22,848 bases of DNA from JAGWGI01 sp050749785 (GTDB taxonomy: Archaea; Micrarchaeota; Micrarchaeia; Micrarchaeales; CABMGC01), in NCBI GenBank assembly GCA_050749785.1, contig JBOGSA010000008.1, positions 1 to 22,848 on the forward strand, in the 5' to 3' direction. The notes below the pieces were generated by a model, which was not told the origin of the DNA, searched no databases, and saw nothing but the letters and a program-made list of their open reading frames with translations. The position numbers and the translations under genes are program-made. Positions 6,840-14,655 of the stretch are shown in pieces. Each line of letters starts with the position of its first letter. Positions within the stretch are counted from its first letter, which is position 1.

Positions 6840-6932
6840 TTATCTCTTTGATTTCTTTCTCTTTCCCTTAGCCTTTGATTTCTTTCCCTTTGATTTTTTC
6901 TTCATAGCCATTTTCTTACCTTTTGGTAACAT
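6840..6932 (-). CDS. Possible 30-residue Lys-rich basic protein
   Basis: The minus strand reads MLPKGKKMAM then mostly Lys with Ser and Gly (SKGKKSKAKGKRKKSKR at the end) and stops at TAA (6840-6842). Seventeen of 30 residues are Lys/Arg; there are no acidic or aromatic residues. Support: the A-box TCTAAATA on the minus strand (6955-6962) is about 26 bases from the ATG, as in the leaderless genes around it, and a long T-rich run follows the stop. Such peptides could bind nucleic acid or ribosomes, but the sequence is not L41e. Against it: a Lys-coding minus strand is simply a pyrimidine-rich plus strand, which might instead be the SRP54 terminator. Confidence 0.5.
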   Translation of the reverse strand: MLPKGKKMAMKKKSKGKKSKAKGKRKKSKR

Positions 6933-6985
6933 TTAAAAGGATAACCTAGAAAGGTATTTAGATAGTCGTGAAATAAACATGAATT

Positions 6986-6993
6986 TTTATAAA
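6986..6993 (+). promoter_or_regulatory. A-box for the DRG GTPase gene
   Basis: TTTATAAA, centred about 41 bases before the ATG at 7031, predicts transcription start near 7015 and a leader of about 15 nt. No Shine-Dalgarno sequence is obvious in that leader. Confidence 0.55.
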
Positions 6994-7030
6994 TGATTTT
7001 GCGAGGAAAAGTTTGACACAGTGTATTTTT

Positions 7031-8140
7031 ATGACGGAAAAAGAGATATTACAAAAAAAACTTGGTGAACTTGAGAAAGAGTACTCAAAAACCAGCTACA
7101 ACAAGGCAACCAACAAACATCTCGGATTGCTGCGTGCAAAAATAGCGAACGTCAAGAAAAAGATGAGCGAGCGCAAGAAGAAAAGGGGGAAGGGATTCGT
7201 TGTAAAGAAGACTGGAGACGCAACAGTGACTCTGGTTGGATTTCCGAACGCTGGAAAATCATCGCTGCTTAAGCTGCTCACAAATGTTGAATCCAAAGTG
7301 GCAGATTATGCGTTCACTACAATCGATGCGATACCCGGAATACTTGAGTACAAGGGCGCAAAGATACAGGTCTTTGACCTCCCTGGACTAATCGAGGGTG
7401 CGCACATAGGAAAGGGAGGCGGAGCACAAATAGCCAGCGCAATAAGGATCGCCGACATGATTGTCTTTGTAATAGACTCGGGAAATCCGCAGAACCTCTA
7501 CACACTGATCAAGGAACTCAACGACCTTGGAATACATGCAGGCAAGAACAGGCCTTCGATGCGTATGGAGAAGTTGAATTCCGGCGGAATAAAAATAGAG
7601 AACAAGGGATACAAGATACCAGACAAGGAAACAATCGCAAAGATAGTGAATGAATTTGGAATTTACAACTGCGCAATTCATTTCGATAACAATGCAAGCG
7701 ACGAGGACATAATAGACTTCCTTGCCGGAAACGATATCTACCTGCCTGCGATCGTGGCGCTGAACAAGATAGACGTGAATGAAAGCTATCTTCAGACAAA
7801 ATCTGAGGTGGAAAAGAAGACCGGTATGAAAGTACTCCCGATAAGCGCGCTAAAGAACATGAACATAGACCAGCTCAGAGAGGGAATTTTCAAGGCACTT
7901 AGGCTCAGCAGAATATACCTTAAGCCAAAAGACGGAGCTGCAGATTTCAACAAACCGATAATAGTTGATGAAGAAGCAACAGTGTTTGAGGTCGCTAAGA
8001 AGTTGCACAGCGACATAGCAAAGAGTCTCAAGTATGCTTATGTTACTGGCAAGAGCGTCAAGTTCAAGAGCCAGAAAGTCGGCAAGGACCATATTCTGAA
8101 AGATGAGGATACACTGACGCTAATATATCAAAACGCTTAA
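7031..8140 (+). CDS. DRG-type GTPase of the Obg superfamily with TGS domain
   Basis: 369 residues. An N-terminal Lys-rich helical segment (1-62) precedes the G domain: G1 GFPNAGKSS (70-78), switch region FTTID (95-99), G3 DLPGLIEG (116-123) followed by the glycine-rich GKGGGAQ, G4 NKID (245-248) and G5 ISAL (271-274). A TGS domain fills about 307-366 (KPIIVDEEATVFEVAKKLHS...KDEDTLTLI). This architecture matches archaeal/eukaryotic DRG proteins, which associate with ribosomes and act in translation. The segment between G3 and G4 (about 150-240) carries an insertion typical of DRG. The in-frame TTG at 7013 is rejected in favour of the ATG at 7031, which fits the leader predicted from the A-box. 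Confidence 0.92.
   Translation: MTEKEILQKKLGELEKEYSKTSYNKATNKHLGLLRAKIANVKKKMSERKKKRGKGFVVKKTGDATVTLVGFPNAGKSSLLKLLTNVESKVADYAFTTIDAIPGILEYKGAKIQVFDLPGLIEGAHIGKGGGAQIASAIRIADMIVFVIDSGNPQNLYTLIKELNDLGIHAGKNRPSMRMEKLNSGGIKIENKGYKIPDKETIAKIVNEFGIYNCAIHFDNNASDEDIIDFLAGNDIYLPAIVALNKIDVNESYLQTKSEVEKKTGMKVLPISALKNMNIDQLREGIFKALRLSRIYLKPKDGAADFNKPIIVDEEATVFEVAKKLHSDIAKSLKYAYVTGKSVKFKSQKVGKDHILKDEDTLTLIYQNA
8121..8128 (+). promoter_or_regulatory. A-box inside the end of the DRG gene
   Basis: TAATATAT lies in the last codons of the GTPase gene and would start a transcript near 8150, just before the TTG start of the next gene at 8163. Confidence 0.4.
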
Positions 8141-8162
8141 GAATCTGTAATGTTCCATAATA

Positions 8163-8675
8163 TTGGCGATTCAGTTGGGAATAAAGTATTGGGAGTACGA
8201 GGACGCTCCGCTTAGAGAGAAGCTCAAGAACCCAAATGTAAAGGAGGTAGCTAAGATCTATTTCGAAAATGAGACCAAGGCATATAGGTTCGCCAAGGCG
8301 CTATCTGAAGTTAAGAAGAAGGGAAATCTGAGGCTCAAGGACTGCGGAAAGGAACTTCCGCTTGCAACTTGGAAGAGATATCTAGACTTCGGAGTAAACG
8401 TCGGAATACTAAAGCATGAGAGCAGCGCTTATTCATTCACCGACAGGTACACAAAACCGCTGAAGAACATCTCGGTCTACATAAAGAGCTGGATAGATTC
8501 GATGAGCGAGGACAAGATGGATGTGCTATTTGCGAACGCAAAGATGCAAAAGCAACAGAAGAGAGGAGGAAGAAGACAGCTAGATGAATCCTCGGAAGGA
8601 AGTTCTGATTCACCAAAAGGGCCGATAATAGAGCAAGAGGCAAAGAAACAGGTAGACGAAAACATTGCTGCCTAA
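8163..8675 (+). CDS. Unrecognised protein with winged-helix-like core and low-complexity tail
   Basis: 170 residues starting at TTG; no earlier or nearby ATG exists in frame. I do not recognise the family. Residues 12-115 read like a helical/winged-helix DNA- or RNA-binding domain: EVAKIYFENETKAYRFAKAL, then the candidate recognition helix LPLATWKRYLDFGVNVGILK and a wing-like AYSFTDRYTKPLKNI. The C-terminal 45 residues are polar and charged (KQQKRGGRRQLDESSEGSSD...), probably disordered. The gene follows the DRG GTPase by 22 bases with a possible promoter of its own, and its last 4 bases overlap the convergent cysS stop. A regulatory or RNA-binding role would be guesswork. Confidence 0.75.
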   Translation: MAIQLGIKYWEYEDAPLREKLKNPNVKEVAKIYFENETKAYRFAKALSEVKKKGNLRLKDCGKELPLATWKRYLDFGVNVGILKHESSAYSFTDRYTKPLKNISVYIKSWIDSMSEDKMDVLFANAKMQKQQKRGGRRQLDESSEGSSDSPKGPIIEQEAKKQVDENIAA

Positions 8676-10126
8676 TTTTCCCTGTGCCATCGTATTCCTT
8701 CTTTAGTATCTTCAATTATTATCTTGTGCTTTTCCTTTAGCATATCCCTTATATGATCAGCTTTCTTGAAATCTCTTGCTTTCCTGGCCTCTTCTCTTTG
8801 GTTTATCAGCTTCTGTATTTCTTTATCTAGTTCCTTTTTGCCCTCGTGCTTCTCGAACTTAAATCCGAGTATCTGATCGAAGTCCAGCATTGCATTCATT
8901 ACTGCTCTTGCCTGAGCTTTTGTGAGTTTGCCCTGTTCAATTCTCCTGTTTGTATCACTTATTAGCGAATGCATCGCCGAAAGCGCGCCTGGAATATTGA
9001 TATCATTATTGACTTGTGCAAAGAACTCTTTCTTCTTTGCAATTACAATCTTTGAGAACTGCTTTTGGTCATCAGTGCTTTTTGTGGACTTTACTTCCGA
9101 TAGCCTCTGCAAAAATGCGTATACACCATTGAGCGTCTTTGCTGCGTTTGTAAGCGCCTCGAAAGTGAAATTGATCTTGCTGCGATAGTGTCCTGAAATG
9201 AGTATGTATCTTACCGCCATCGGTGAGAAACCTTTTGCAACCAGGTCGCTTATAGTGTAAACATTTCCTAGCGACTTTGCCATCTTTCCTCCGTCTACGG
9301 TCAGGAAATTGTTGTGCACCCAATAGTTGACAAACTTCTTGTCAGTAACGGCCTCTGACTGTGCAATCTCGTTAGTATGGTGTATTGGAATATGGTCGAT
9401 ACCGCCGCAGTGGATGTCGAAAGTTTTTCCGAGATACTTCATGCTCATCGCGCTGCACTCGATGTGCCAACCAGGAAATCCTTCGCCCCATTTTGAATTC
9501 CACACCATGTCGTCAGGCCCTTCCCTTGCCCTGAATCTCCATACTGCAAAATCGGTTATGTTCCTAAGTCCTGCTGCCCTCTCAACTCGCGCTCCTGCCT
9601 TGAGATATTTGTTTAGTTTTGCGAAAGTCATGCCTGAGAGCTTTCCGTATTTCTTGAATTTTGAAGTGTCGTAGTAAATTCCAGTCTGGACTTTGTACAA
9701 GTAGCCATTGTCATCTAGTTCCTTTATCAGGTTAAGCATCTCACCTATGTGGGATGTTGCTTTCGGCATCACATCCGCAGGAAGTATATTGAGCTGCTTT
9801 ATGTCCTCTGCGAACTTTGCTGTGTAGAAGTCTGCTACCTGTCTTGCAGTCTTGTGCTCCTTTTCTGCCGCGAGTTTGACTTTGTCTTCTCCTAGATTTG
9901 CATCTCCGACAAGATGGCCCACATCCGTTATGTTGACCACATGCCTCACCTTGTGGCCGTTGTATATGATGGCTCGCTTTAGTATGTCCTGCTCAAGATA
10001 CGCGCGCATGTTGCCGATGTGGGGGGCGCTATATACTGTCGGACCGCAAGCATACATCCCAATTTCTTTTCCAATCGGCTTGAACTTTTGCTTTTTGCGC
10101 GCGAGTGTATTGTATAGAGCTAGCAA
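8672..10126 (-). CDS. cysS: Cysteinyl-tRNA synthetase
   Basis: Class I aminoacyl-tRNA synthetase charging tRNA-Cys. 484 residues. Motifs: MYACGPTVYSAPHIGNMR, with zinc ligand C27 and the HIGN form of the HIGH motif (36-39); NITDVGH (65-71); GWHIECSAMS with C224; IHHTNEIAQ with H249 and E253 completing the zinc site; KMAKSLGN (281-288), the KMSKS loop. The tail EDTKEGIRWHREN is the usual family ending. The start is TTG at 10126 (LALYNTL aligns with the family's LKLYNTL), 8 bases after the stop of the upstream secreted-protein gene, so it is probably translated from that gene's transcript. Confidence 0.96.
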   Translation of the reverse strand: MLALYNTLARKKQKFKPIGKEIGMYACGPTVYSAPHIGNMRAYLEQDILKRAIIYNGHKVRHVVNITDVGHLVGDANLGEDKVKLAAEKEHKTARQVADFYTAKFAEDIKQLNILPADVMPKATSHIGEMLNLIKELDDNGYLYKVQTGIYYDTSKFKKYGKLSGMTFAKLNKYLKAGARVERAAGLRNITDFAVWRFRAREGPDDMVWNSKWGEGFPGWHIECSAMSMKYLGKTFDIHCGGIDHIPIHHTNEIAQSEAVTDKKFVNYWVHNNFLTVDGGKMAKSLGNVYTISDLVAKGFSPMAVRYILISGHYRSKINFTFEALTNAAKTLNGVYAFLQRLSEVKSTKSTDDQKQFSKIVIAKKKEFFAQVNNDINIPGALSAMHSLISDTNRRIEQGKLTKAQARAVMNAMLDFDQILGFKFEKHEGKKELDKEIQKLINQREEARKARDFKKADHIRDMLKEKHKIIIEDTKEGIRWHREN

Positions 10127-10134
10127 GAGATCGC

Positions 10135-10896
10135 CTAACTGTTAATTCCCTTTATGCTCTGGTTGACAACTATGCCCGGCGTAGATATTGGTTTATTCCC
10201 GAGCCTAAAGTCACCGACAGCCATGTAGTTTCTTATGTTGGTGTATCCGCCCACCACTCCTGCCACCACCCTTATCGTGACGTTCTGGCACAAGAGCAGT
10301 GATAGGGGCATGCTTGCATTGAGGAACTCGCTTGTAGGGTATGGATTGCCGGCGATGTATGTGTTATAATGTGTAGCTATCATGGGGACACCGCCCTGAA
10401 GCACTTCAACATATAGCGTTTCTTGATAAGGCGAGATTATCTTGAAGTTTAGGTAAGGCTCAATGACTTTGAATGGCAAGGAGGTTAGATTTCCTGGCTG
10501 GATACCAATACCTCCGTGATATGTGCTGGCAAAGAAGGTGCCGTTGTATCCAGTCCATGTATGGTTGTAGTAACCCCTGTTCTGGTTAGCATAAGTTATG
10601 TTTGTCGGCACAGAGCCGAATCCGCCTCCGGTCTGGTTCCATCCGATGTAGGTGCCTGTCGAGAAATTCCCGTTGAATATTTCGACTGTGGGTTGAGTGG
10701 AAAGACAAGAGCCCTGGGGCACGGTCGTAGTGGATGTGGTCGGTGTCTGATTCGCTGCTATTGTCGTGGTAGCGCTAGTAATCGCAATGGTTGTTGTTCC
10801 GGTTTTGATTGCTGGAAGCTTGCTAAAGTAGCTGAAATACACAAATATTATGAGCACGACTAAAATGCCTGCGAAAGTTATTACTGCCCTGTTCAT
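10135..10896 (-). CDS. Membrane-anchored secreted protein with Thr linker and jelly-roll-like domain
   Basis: 253 residues. One N-terminal membrane segment (about 5-23, ITFAGILVVLIIFVYFSYF) with a short basic cytoplasmic end, then a Thr-rich linker (about 33-62) and an extracellular domain. The domain opens with EIFNGNFSTGTYIGWNQTG, the 'N-G-N-F-x(2)-G-x(3)-G-W' pattern of carbohydrate-binding-like jelly rolls, and has two Cys (C64, in GSCLSTQ, and C209 or close, in LLLCQN) that could form a disulfide. Many NxS/T sites occur. Ligand unknown. The A-box on the minus strand (10923-10930) would start the transcript about 4 bases before the ATG. cysS follows 8 bases downstream; this is an odd pairing, probably only transcriptional. 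Confidence 0.78.
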   Translation of the reverse strand: MNRAVITFAGILVVLIIFVYFSYFSKLPAIKTGTTTIAITSATTTIAANQTPTTSTTTVPQGSCLSTQPTVEIFNGNFSTGTYIGWNQTGGGFGSVPTNITYANQNRGYYNHTWTGYNGTFFASTYHGGIGIQPGNLTSLPFKVIEPYLNFKIISPYQETLYVEVLQGGVPMIATHYNTYIAGNPYPTSEFLNASMPLSLLLCQNVTIRVVAGVVGGYTNIRNYMAVGDFRLGNKPISTPGIVVNQSIKGINS

Positions 10897-10922
10897 TCAA
10901 CCAAGGTAAAGTTGAAATGGGA

Positions 10923-10930
10923 ATTATTTA
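10923..10930 (-). promoter_or_regulatory. A-box for the secreted protein / cysS transcript
   Basis: TAAATAAT on the minus strand, centred 26 bases from the predicted start near 10900 and the ATG at 10896; nearly leaderless. Confidence 0.5.
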
Positions 10931-11003
10931 GCTCTTTCGTAACTTTGCTGCCTGTGTGCGATAAATTTGTTTGTAGTTGTGGTGCGCTCATCTAGGTTAA
11001 CGC

Positions 11004-11026
11004 TTATAAGCTTTTTCGTATATAAA
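11004..11026 (+). promoter_or_regulatory. Candidate promoters of the RNA polymerase operon
   Basis: Two A-box-like sequences: TTATAAGC (11004-11011, start near 11033) and TATATAAA (11019-11026, start near 11048). The second is the better match. Either gives a leader of 30-50 nt containing the Shine-Dalgarno sequence AGGTGA at 11071-11076. Confidence 0.5.
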
Positions 11027-11080
11027 CAACTTATTCTAACATGCCCCAGTTAGAGCTACTGCTGTGTTTTAGGTGAATAT

Positions 11081-11329
11081 TTGGCAAGCGACAAGGAACA
11101 TTCAATAATTTCGTATGAAAACTTGCTGGTTCCAAAACATGAAATTCTAAGCGATGCAGAGGCTAGGAAGGCATTGAATGAACTAAAGACCACTGCCGAA
11201 AAATTGCCAAGAATATTAAGCGACGATCCGGCACTGGGTGGAAAAGCAAAAATAGGACAGATCGTAAGGATACATAGGGAGGAAGGGGGAAGCAAGTATT
11301 CTTACTACAGAATCGTGATCGAAGGTTAA
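11081..11329 (+). CDS. rpoH: DNA-directed RNA polymerase subunit H (Rpo5)
   Basis: 82 residues, the archaeal counterpart of the C-terminal domain of eukaryotic RPB5; it sits at the jaw of the polymerase near downstream DNA. Family features: ENLLVPKHEILSDAEARKAL, LPRILSDDPAL and the basic end IVRIHREEGGSKYSYYRIV. The start is TTG at 11081, set by AGGTGA ending 4 bases upstream; no in-frame ATG precedes it. First gene of the operon, 10 bases before rpoB''. Confidence 0.95.
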   Translation: MASDKEHSIISYENLLVPKHEILSDAEARKALNELKTTAEKLPRILSDDPALGGKAKIGQIVRIHREEGGSKYSYYRIVIEG

Positions 11330-11339
11330 GGGTGCGTTA

Positions 11340-12812
11340 ATGAGTAATGAATTGATAGATTCCTATACGACTTCAACGGCTCTGCTTCAGCACCAGATAG
11401 AGAGCTTCAACCGTTTCCTTGACTTCGGGCTTCAAAAAATTGTCGACAAGCAGTCATCGATTGAACCAAACGTCGAGGGGTTTTCGCTCAAGCTTGGAAA
11501 GATAAGACTTGACAAGCCGTCGATAATCGAGGCTGACAGCTCACGAAGAAATGTTCTTCCTAACGAGGCAAGGCTGCGAAACCTCACATACGCTGCCCCA
11601 ATGTTTCTTGAATTCGTTCCGGTGGTCAGGGGGATTGAAAAACCTGCTTCTTACGGAGAGGTGTTTGTCGGCGAATTGCCGGTGATGCTCAGGAGCAGCA
11701 TCTGCCACATAAAGACTATGACAAGATCTCAGCTCCAAGAGAACGGAGAGGATCCTGAAGACCCAGGAGGATATTTCATAATAAAAGGGACCGAACGTGT
11801 GCTCATCGGCCTTGAGGATCTTGCACCAAACAGGATAATGACCACGAAAGAGAAGGGTAATTCTGAAGTGGTGAGCAAGGTTTTCTCAACTGCCGCAGGT
11901 TTCAGGGCAAGATGCGTGGTAACAAGAGATACTCACGGCAATCTAACAGTTAATTTCCCGACCGCACCTAAACCGATAAACTTCATACTTATGCTCAGGG
12001 CACTTGGCCTAACTGCAAAGGAGATGATGGAAATCGTCTCTGACATTCAGGCGGTAAAGAACGACATACTGCTAAACATCGAGGTCAACGAGGCAAGCGA
12101 TGTCGGACCTACGGAGGCTGCGCTTGAAATCGGAAAGCTCGCGGCCCCAGGACAGGCAAAGGAATACCAACAGAAGAGGGCAGAGACTCAGATTGACACT
12201 TACCTATTGCCGCACCTCGGAACGGATCCTGCGGCTAGAAAGGAGAAGGCAAGATATCTAATTGAGATGGCAAAGAAGGCATCACTGGTTTCAAACAAGT
12301 ATGTTAAACAAGATGACAAGGACCACTACGCAAACAAGAGGGTTAAGTTCGCAGGAGAGCTCATGGAGGAGCTTTTCGCCTACGCATTCAGATTCTTTGT
12401 GAAGGATGTAAAGTACCAGATAGAAAGGACAAGCGCACGTGGAAGAAAGATGACAATACAGACGATTATCAGCCCAGACACGCTAACTGAAAAGATAAAC
12501 TACGCGATGGGAACAGGAACATGGGTTGCAGGTCAAACGGGAGTCTCACAGGTTCTTGACAGGACAAATTTGATAAGCACATACACCCACCTGCGAAGAA
12601 TAAAATCTCCGCTGGCAAAAAAGCACCCGCACTTCAGGGCAAGGGACGTTCATGGAACGCAATGGGGAAAGATATGCCCATCCGAAACTCCTGAAGGACA
12701 AGAGGTAGGACTCACAAAGTACCTTGCAGTCATGGCAAGAGTAACAGTCGGCGCTGATGAGAAGCTCACAGAACAAAAGCTCAGGGACATCGGGAAGATA
12801 GAAGAGATATGA
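11340..12812 (+). CDS. rpoB2: DNA-directed RNA polymerase subunit B'' (N-terminal half of B)
   Basis: 490 residues covering the first part of the second-largest subunit (protrusion, lobe and fork). Diagnostic segments: QIESFNRFLDFGLQ (19-32), EDPGGYFIIKGTERVLIGLE (140-159), and near the end RARDVHGTQWGKICPSETPE and GQEVGL. The split comes after this fork motif, at DIGKIEEI. This is the location of the B''/B' split known in methanogens and halophiles; fused rpoB in other archaea continues here. The stop TGA overlaps an ATG of the next ORF (ATGA), indicating coupled translation. Confidence 0.97.
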   Translation: MSNELIDSYTTSTALLQHQIESFNRFLDFGLQKIVDKQSSIEPNVEGFSLKLGKIRLDKPSIIEADSSRRNVLPNEARLRNLTYAAPMFLEFVPVVRGIEKPASYGEVFVGELPVMLRSSICHIKTMTRSQLQENGEDPEDPGGYFIIKGTERVLIGLEDLAPNRIMTTKEKGNSEVVSKVFSTAAGFRARCVVTRDTHGNLTVNFPTAPKPINFILMLRALGLTAKEMMEIVSDIQAVKNDILLNIEVNEASDVGPTEAALEIGKLAAPGQAKEYQQKRAETQIDTYLLPHLGTDPAARKEKARYLIEMAKKASLVSNKYVKQDDKDHYANKRVKFAGELMEELFAYAFRFFVKDVKYQIERTSARGRKMTIQTIISPDTLTEKINYAMGTGTWVAGQTGVSQVLDRTNLISTYTHLRRIKSPLAKKHPHFRARDVHGTQWGKICPSETPEGQEVGLTKYLAVMARVTVGADEKLTEQKLRDIGKIEEI

Positions 12813-12817
12813 TCATT

Positions 12818-14650
12818 ATGGCAAAGAAAAGTATCAACGAAAAGTGCTATGTTTACATAAACGGCAAGATACTCGGTTACGTTAAGGATGGAAAATCATA
12901 TGCAAACGAGGTAAGAAACGCTAGGAGGACAGGGGTGCTTTCTGGAGAGATAAACGTTGCATATGTGGGCAAGCTCAATGCGGTGCACATCAACACAGAC
13001 AACGGAAGAATAAGAAAGCCGTATATCATAGTAGAAAACAGAAAGTCAAAACTCACTCCAGAACTTTTGGATAAGCTCGGTAAGAAGGAGATAGATTTCA
13101 ACTACCTGCTAAGGCACGGCATCGTTGAATTCCTCGATGCTGAAGAGGAGGAGAACACTCTGGTGGTCTTCAAGCCAAACCAGATAACAGAGGACACAAC
13201 GCACATTGAGGTCGACACGACGGCAATGTTCGGATTCACGCTCAACACATCACCTTTCCCGGAGCACAACAACGCGGCAAGACACGCAATGCTTTCAAAC
13301 TTCATCAAGCAGAGCCAGGGGCTTTACGCAACGAACTTCAACCTCAGATTCGATTCGAGGTCATATCTTCTTTTCTATCCTCAGGCTCCGATAGTTTCGA
13401 CGGCAGTATACAGATCTGCGAATATGCAAAAACACCCGAGCGGACAGAACTTCATAGTCGCGCTATCGACATACTATGGCTACAACATGGCAGACGCTAT
13501 AGTGCTCAACAAGGGCGCAGTAGACAGAGGACTCGGAAGGAGCATGTTCTACAAGACATACAGTGATGAAGAGAGGAGATATCCTGGAGGACAAAAGGAC
13601 GTTTTCAAAGTTCCGCCTCCTACAGCAGAAGGATACCTAGGTGAACACGCTTACTCAAAGCTCAGCGACGACGGAATAATAGAGCCTGAGACAATGGTGG
13701 ATGAAGGAGATGTGCTTATCGGAAAGGTTGCGCCTCCGCGATTCCTTGAGGAAAGCATCAGCGCAAGCGGACTTGAAGAGAAGATTCGAGACGATTCAAC
13801 CACGCTAAAGGCAGGGGAGAAGGGAGTAATCGACAGTGTTGTATTCACAGAATCCACCGGAGCAACAAAGGTTGTGAAGGTTAGGATCAAGAGCCTGAGA
13901 ATACCTGAGAAGGGAGACAAGTTCGCAAGCAGACAGGGACAGAAGGGAGTTGCAGCTTACATAGTTCCACAGGAGGACATGCCATTTAACGAACAGGGAA
14001 TAGTGCCAGATCTTCTGCTCAACCCGCACTCGGTACCTAACAGACTCACATTCGGACATTTGCTCGAAGAGCTCGCAGGAAAGGCTGGAGCTGTCGCAGG
14101 AAAGCACATTGACGGAACCGCATTTGCAGAAAAGGGATCTGACAGAATCTCTGAATACGGCAAGATTCTCGAGGACAGCGGATTCGACAAGTTCGGTGAC
14201 GAGACGCTTTACGATGGAATAACGGGGAAGAGGTTCAAGGCAAAGATATTCAACGGAATTGTATACTACAACAGGCTCTACCACATGGTAAGCAACAAGC
14301 TTCAGGTCAGAAGCAGAGGACCTGTGCAGATACTCACCCACCAGCCAACCGAAGGAAAGGCAAGGCAGGGAGGTCTTAGATTCGGAGAGATGGAACGAGA
14401 CGTACTTGTCGGATACGGAGCGAGCCTTCTGCTCAAGGAGAGATTGCTCGACCAGAGCGACAAGGCTGCAGTGCTGATTTGCAAGGACTGCGGAAACATC
14501 GGATATTACGATTACATCAAGAGGACTGCTGTATGCCCTATATGCGGAGGCACGAGCATGTCCGAAGTGGAGATAAGCTACGCATTCAAGCTATTGCTCG
14601 ATGAAATAAAGTCGATGCACATCTTCCCTGCGATGAAACTTAAGGAGTGA
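12818..14650 (+). CDS. rpoB1: DNA-directed RNA polymerase subunit B' (C-terminal half of B)
   Basis: 610 residues from the ATG at 12818; an ATG at 12809 (3 residues longer, overlapping the B'' stop) is equally possible. Seen: CYVYINGKILGYVKDG at the start, YNMADAIVLNKGAVDRG, the catalytic-core motif GDKFASRQGQKG (366-377), PFNEQGIVPDLLLNPH, and a C-terminal zinc ribbon C555-x2-C558...C573-x2-C576 followed by the clamp anchor. With B'' this makes a complete second subunit of about 1100 residues. The stop overlaps the Shine-Dalgarno/start region of rpoA'. Confidence 0.97.
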   Translation: MAKKSINEKCYVYINGKILGYVKDGKSYANEVRNARRTGVLSGEINVAYVGKLNAVHINTDNGRIRKPYIIVENRKSKLTPELLDKLGKKEIDFNYLLRHGIVEFLDAEEEENTLVVFKPNQITEDTTHIEVDTTAMFGFTLNTSPFPEHNNAARHAMLSNFIKQSQGLYATNFNLRFDSRSYLLFYPQAPIVSTAVYRSANMQKHPSGQNFIVALSTYYGYNMADAIVLNKGAVDRGLGRSMFYKTYSDEERRYPGGQKDVFKVPPPTAEGYLGEHAYSKLSDDGIIEPETMVDEGDVLIGKVAPPRFLEESISASGLEEKIRDDSTTLKAGEKGVIDSVVFTESTGATKVVKVRIKSLRIPEKGDKFASRQGQKGVAAYIVPQEDMPFNEQGIVPDLLLNPHSVPNRLTFGHLLEELAGKAGAVAGKHIDGTAFAEKGSDRISEYGKILEDSGFDKFGDETLYDGITGKRFKAKIFNGIVYYNRLYHMVSNKLQVRSRGPVQILTHQPTEGKARQGGLRFGEMERDVLVGYGASLLLKERLLDQSDKAAVLICKDCGNIGYYDYIKRTAVCPICGGTSMSEVEISYAFKLLLDEIKSMHIFPAMKLKE

Positions 14651-14655
14651 TGGTT

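Noticed and set aside
6840..6932. Identification of the basic mini-ORF as ribosomal protein L41e
   Set aside because: L41e is Arg-rich with a conserved Trp near the start; this peptide is Lys/Ser/Gly with no Trp.
13805..14341. Long minus-strand ORFs opposite the RNA polymerase genes
   Set aside because: They lie opposite strongly conserved plus-strand subunits and have no promoter, ribosome-binding site or recognisable motif.
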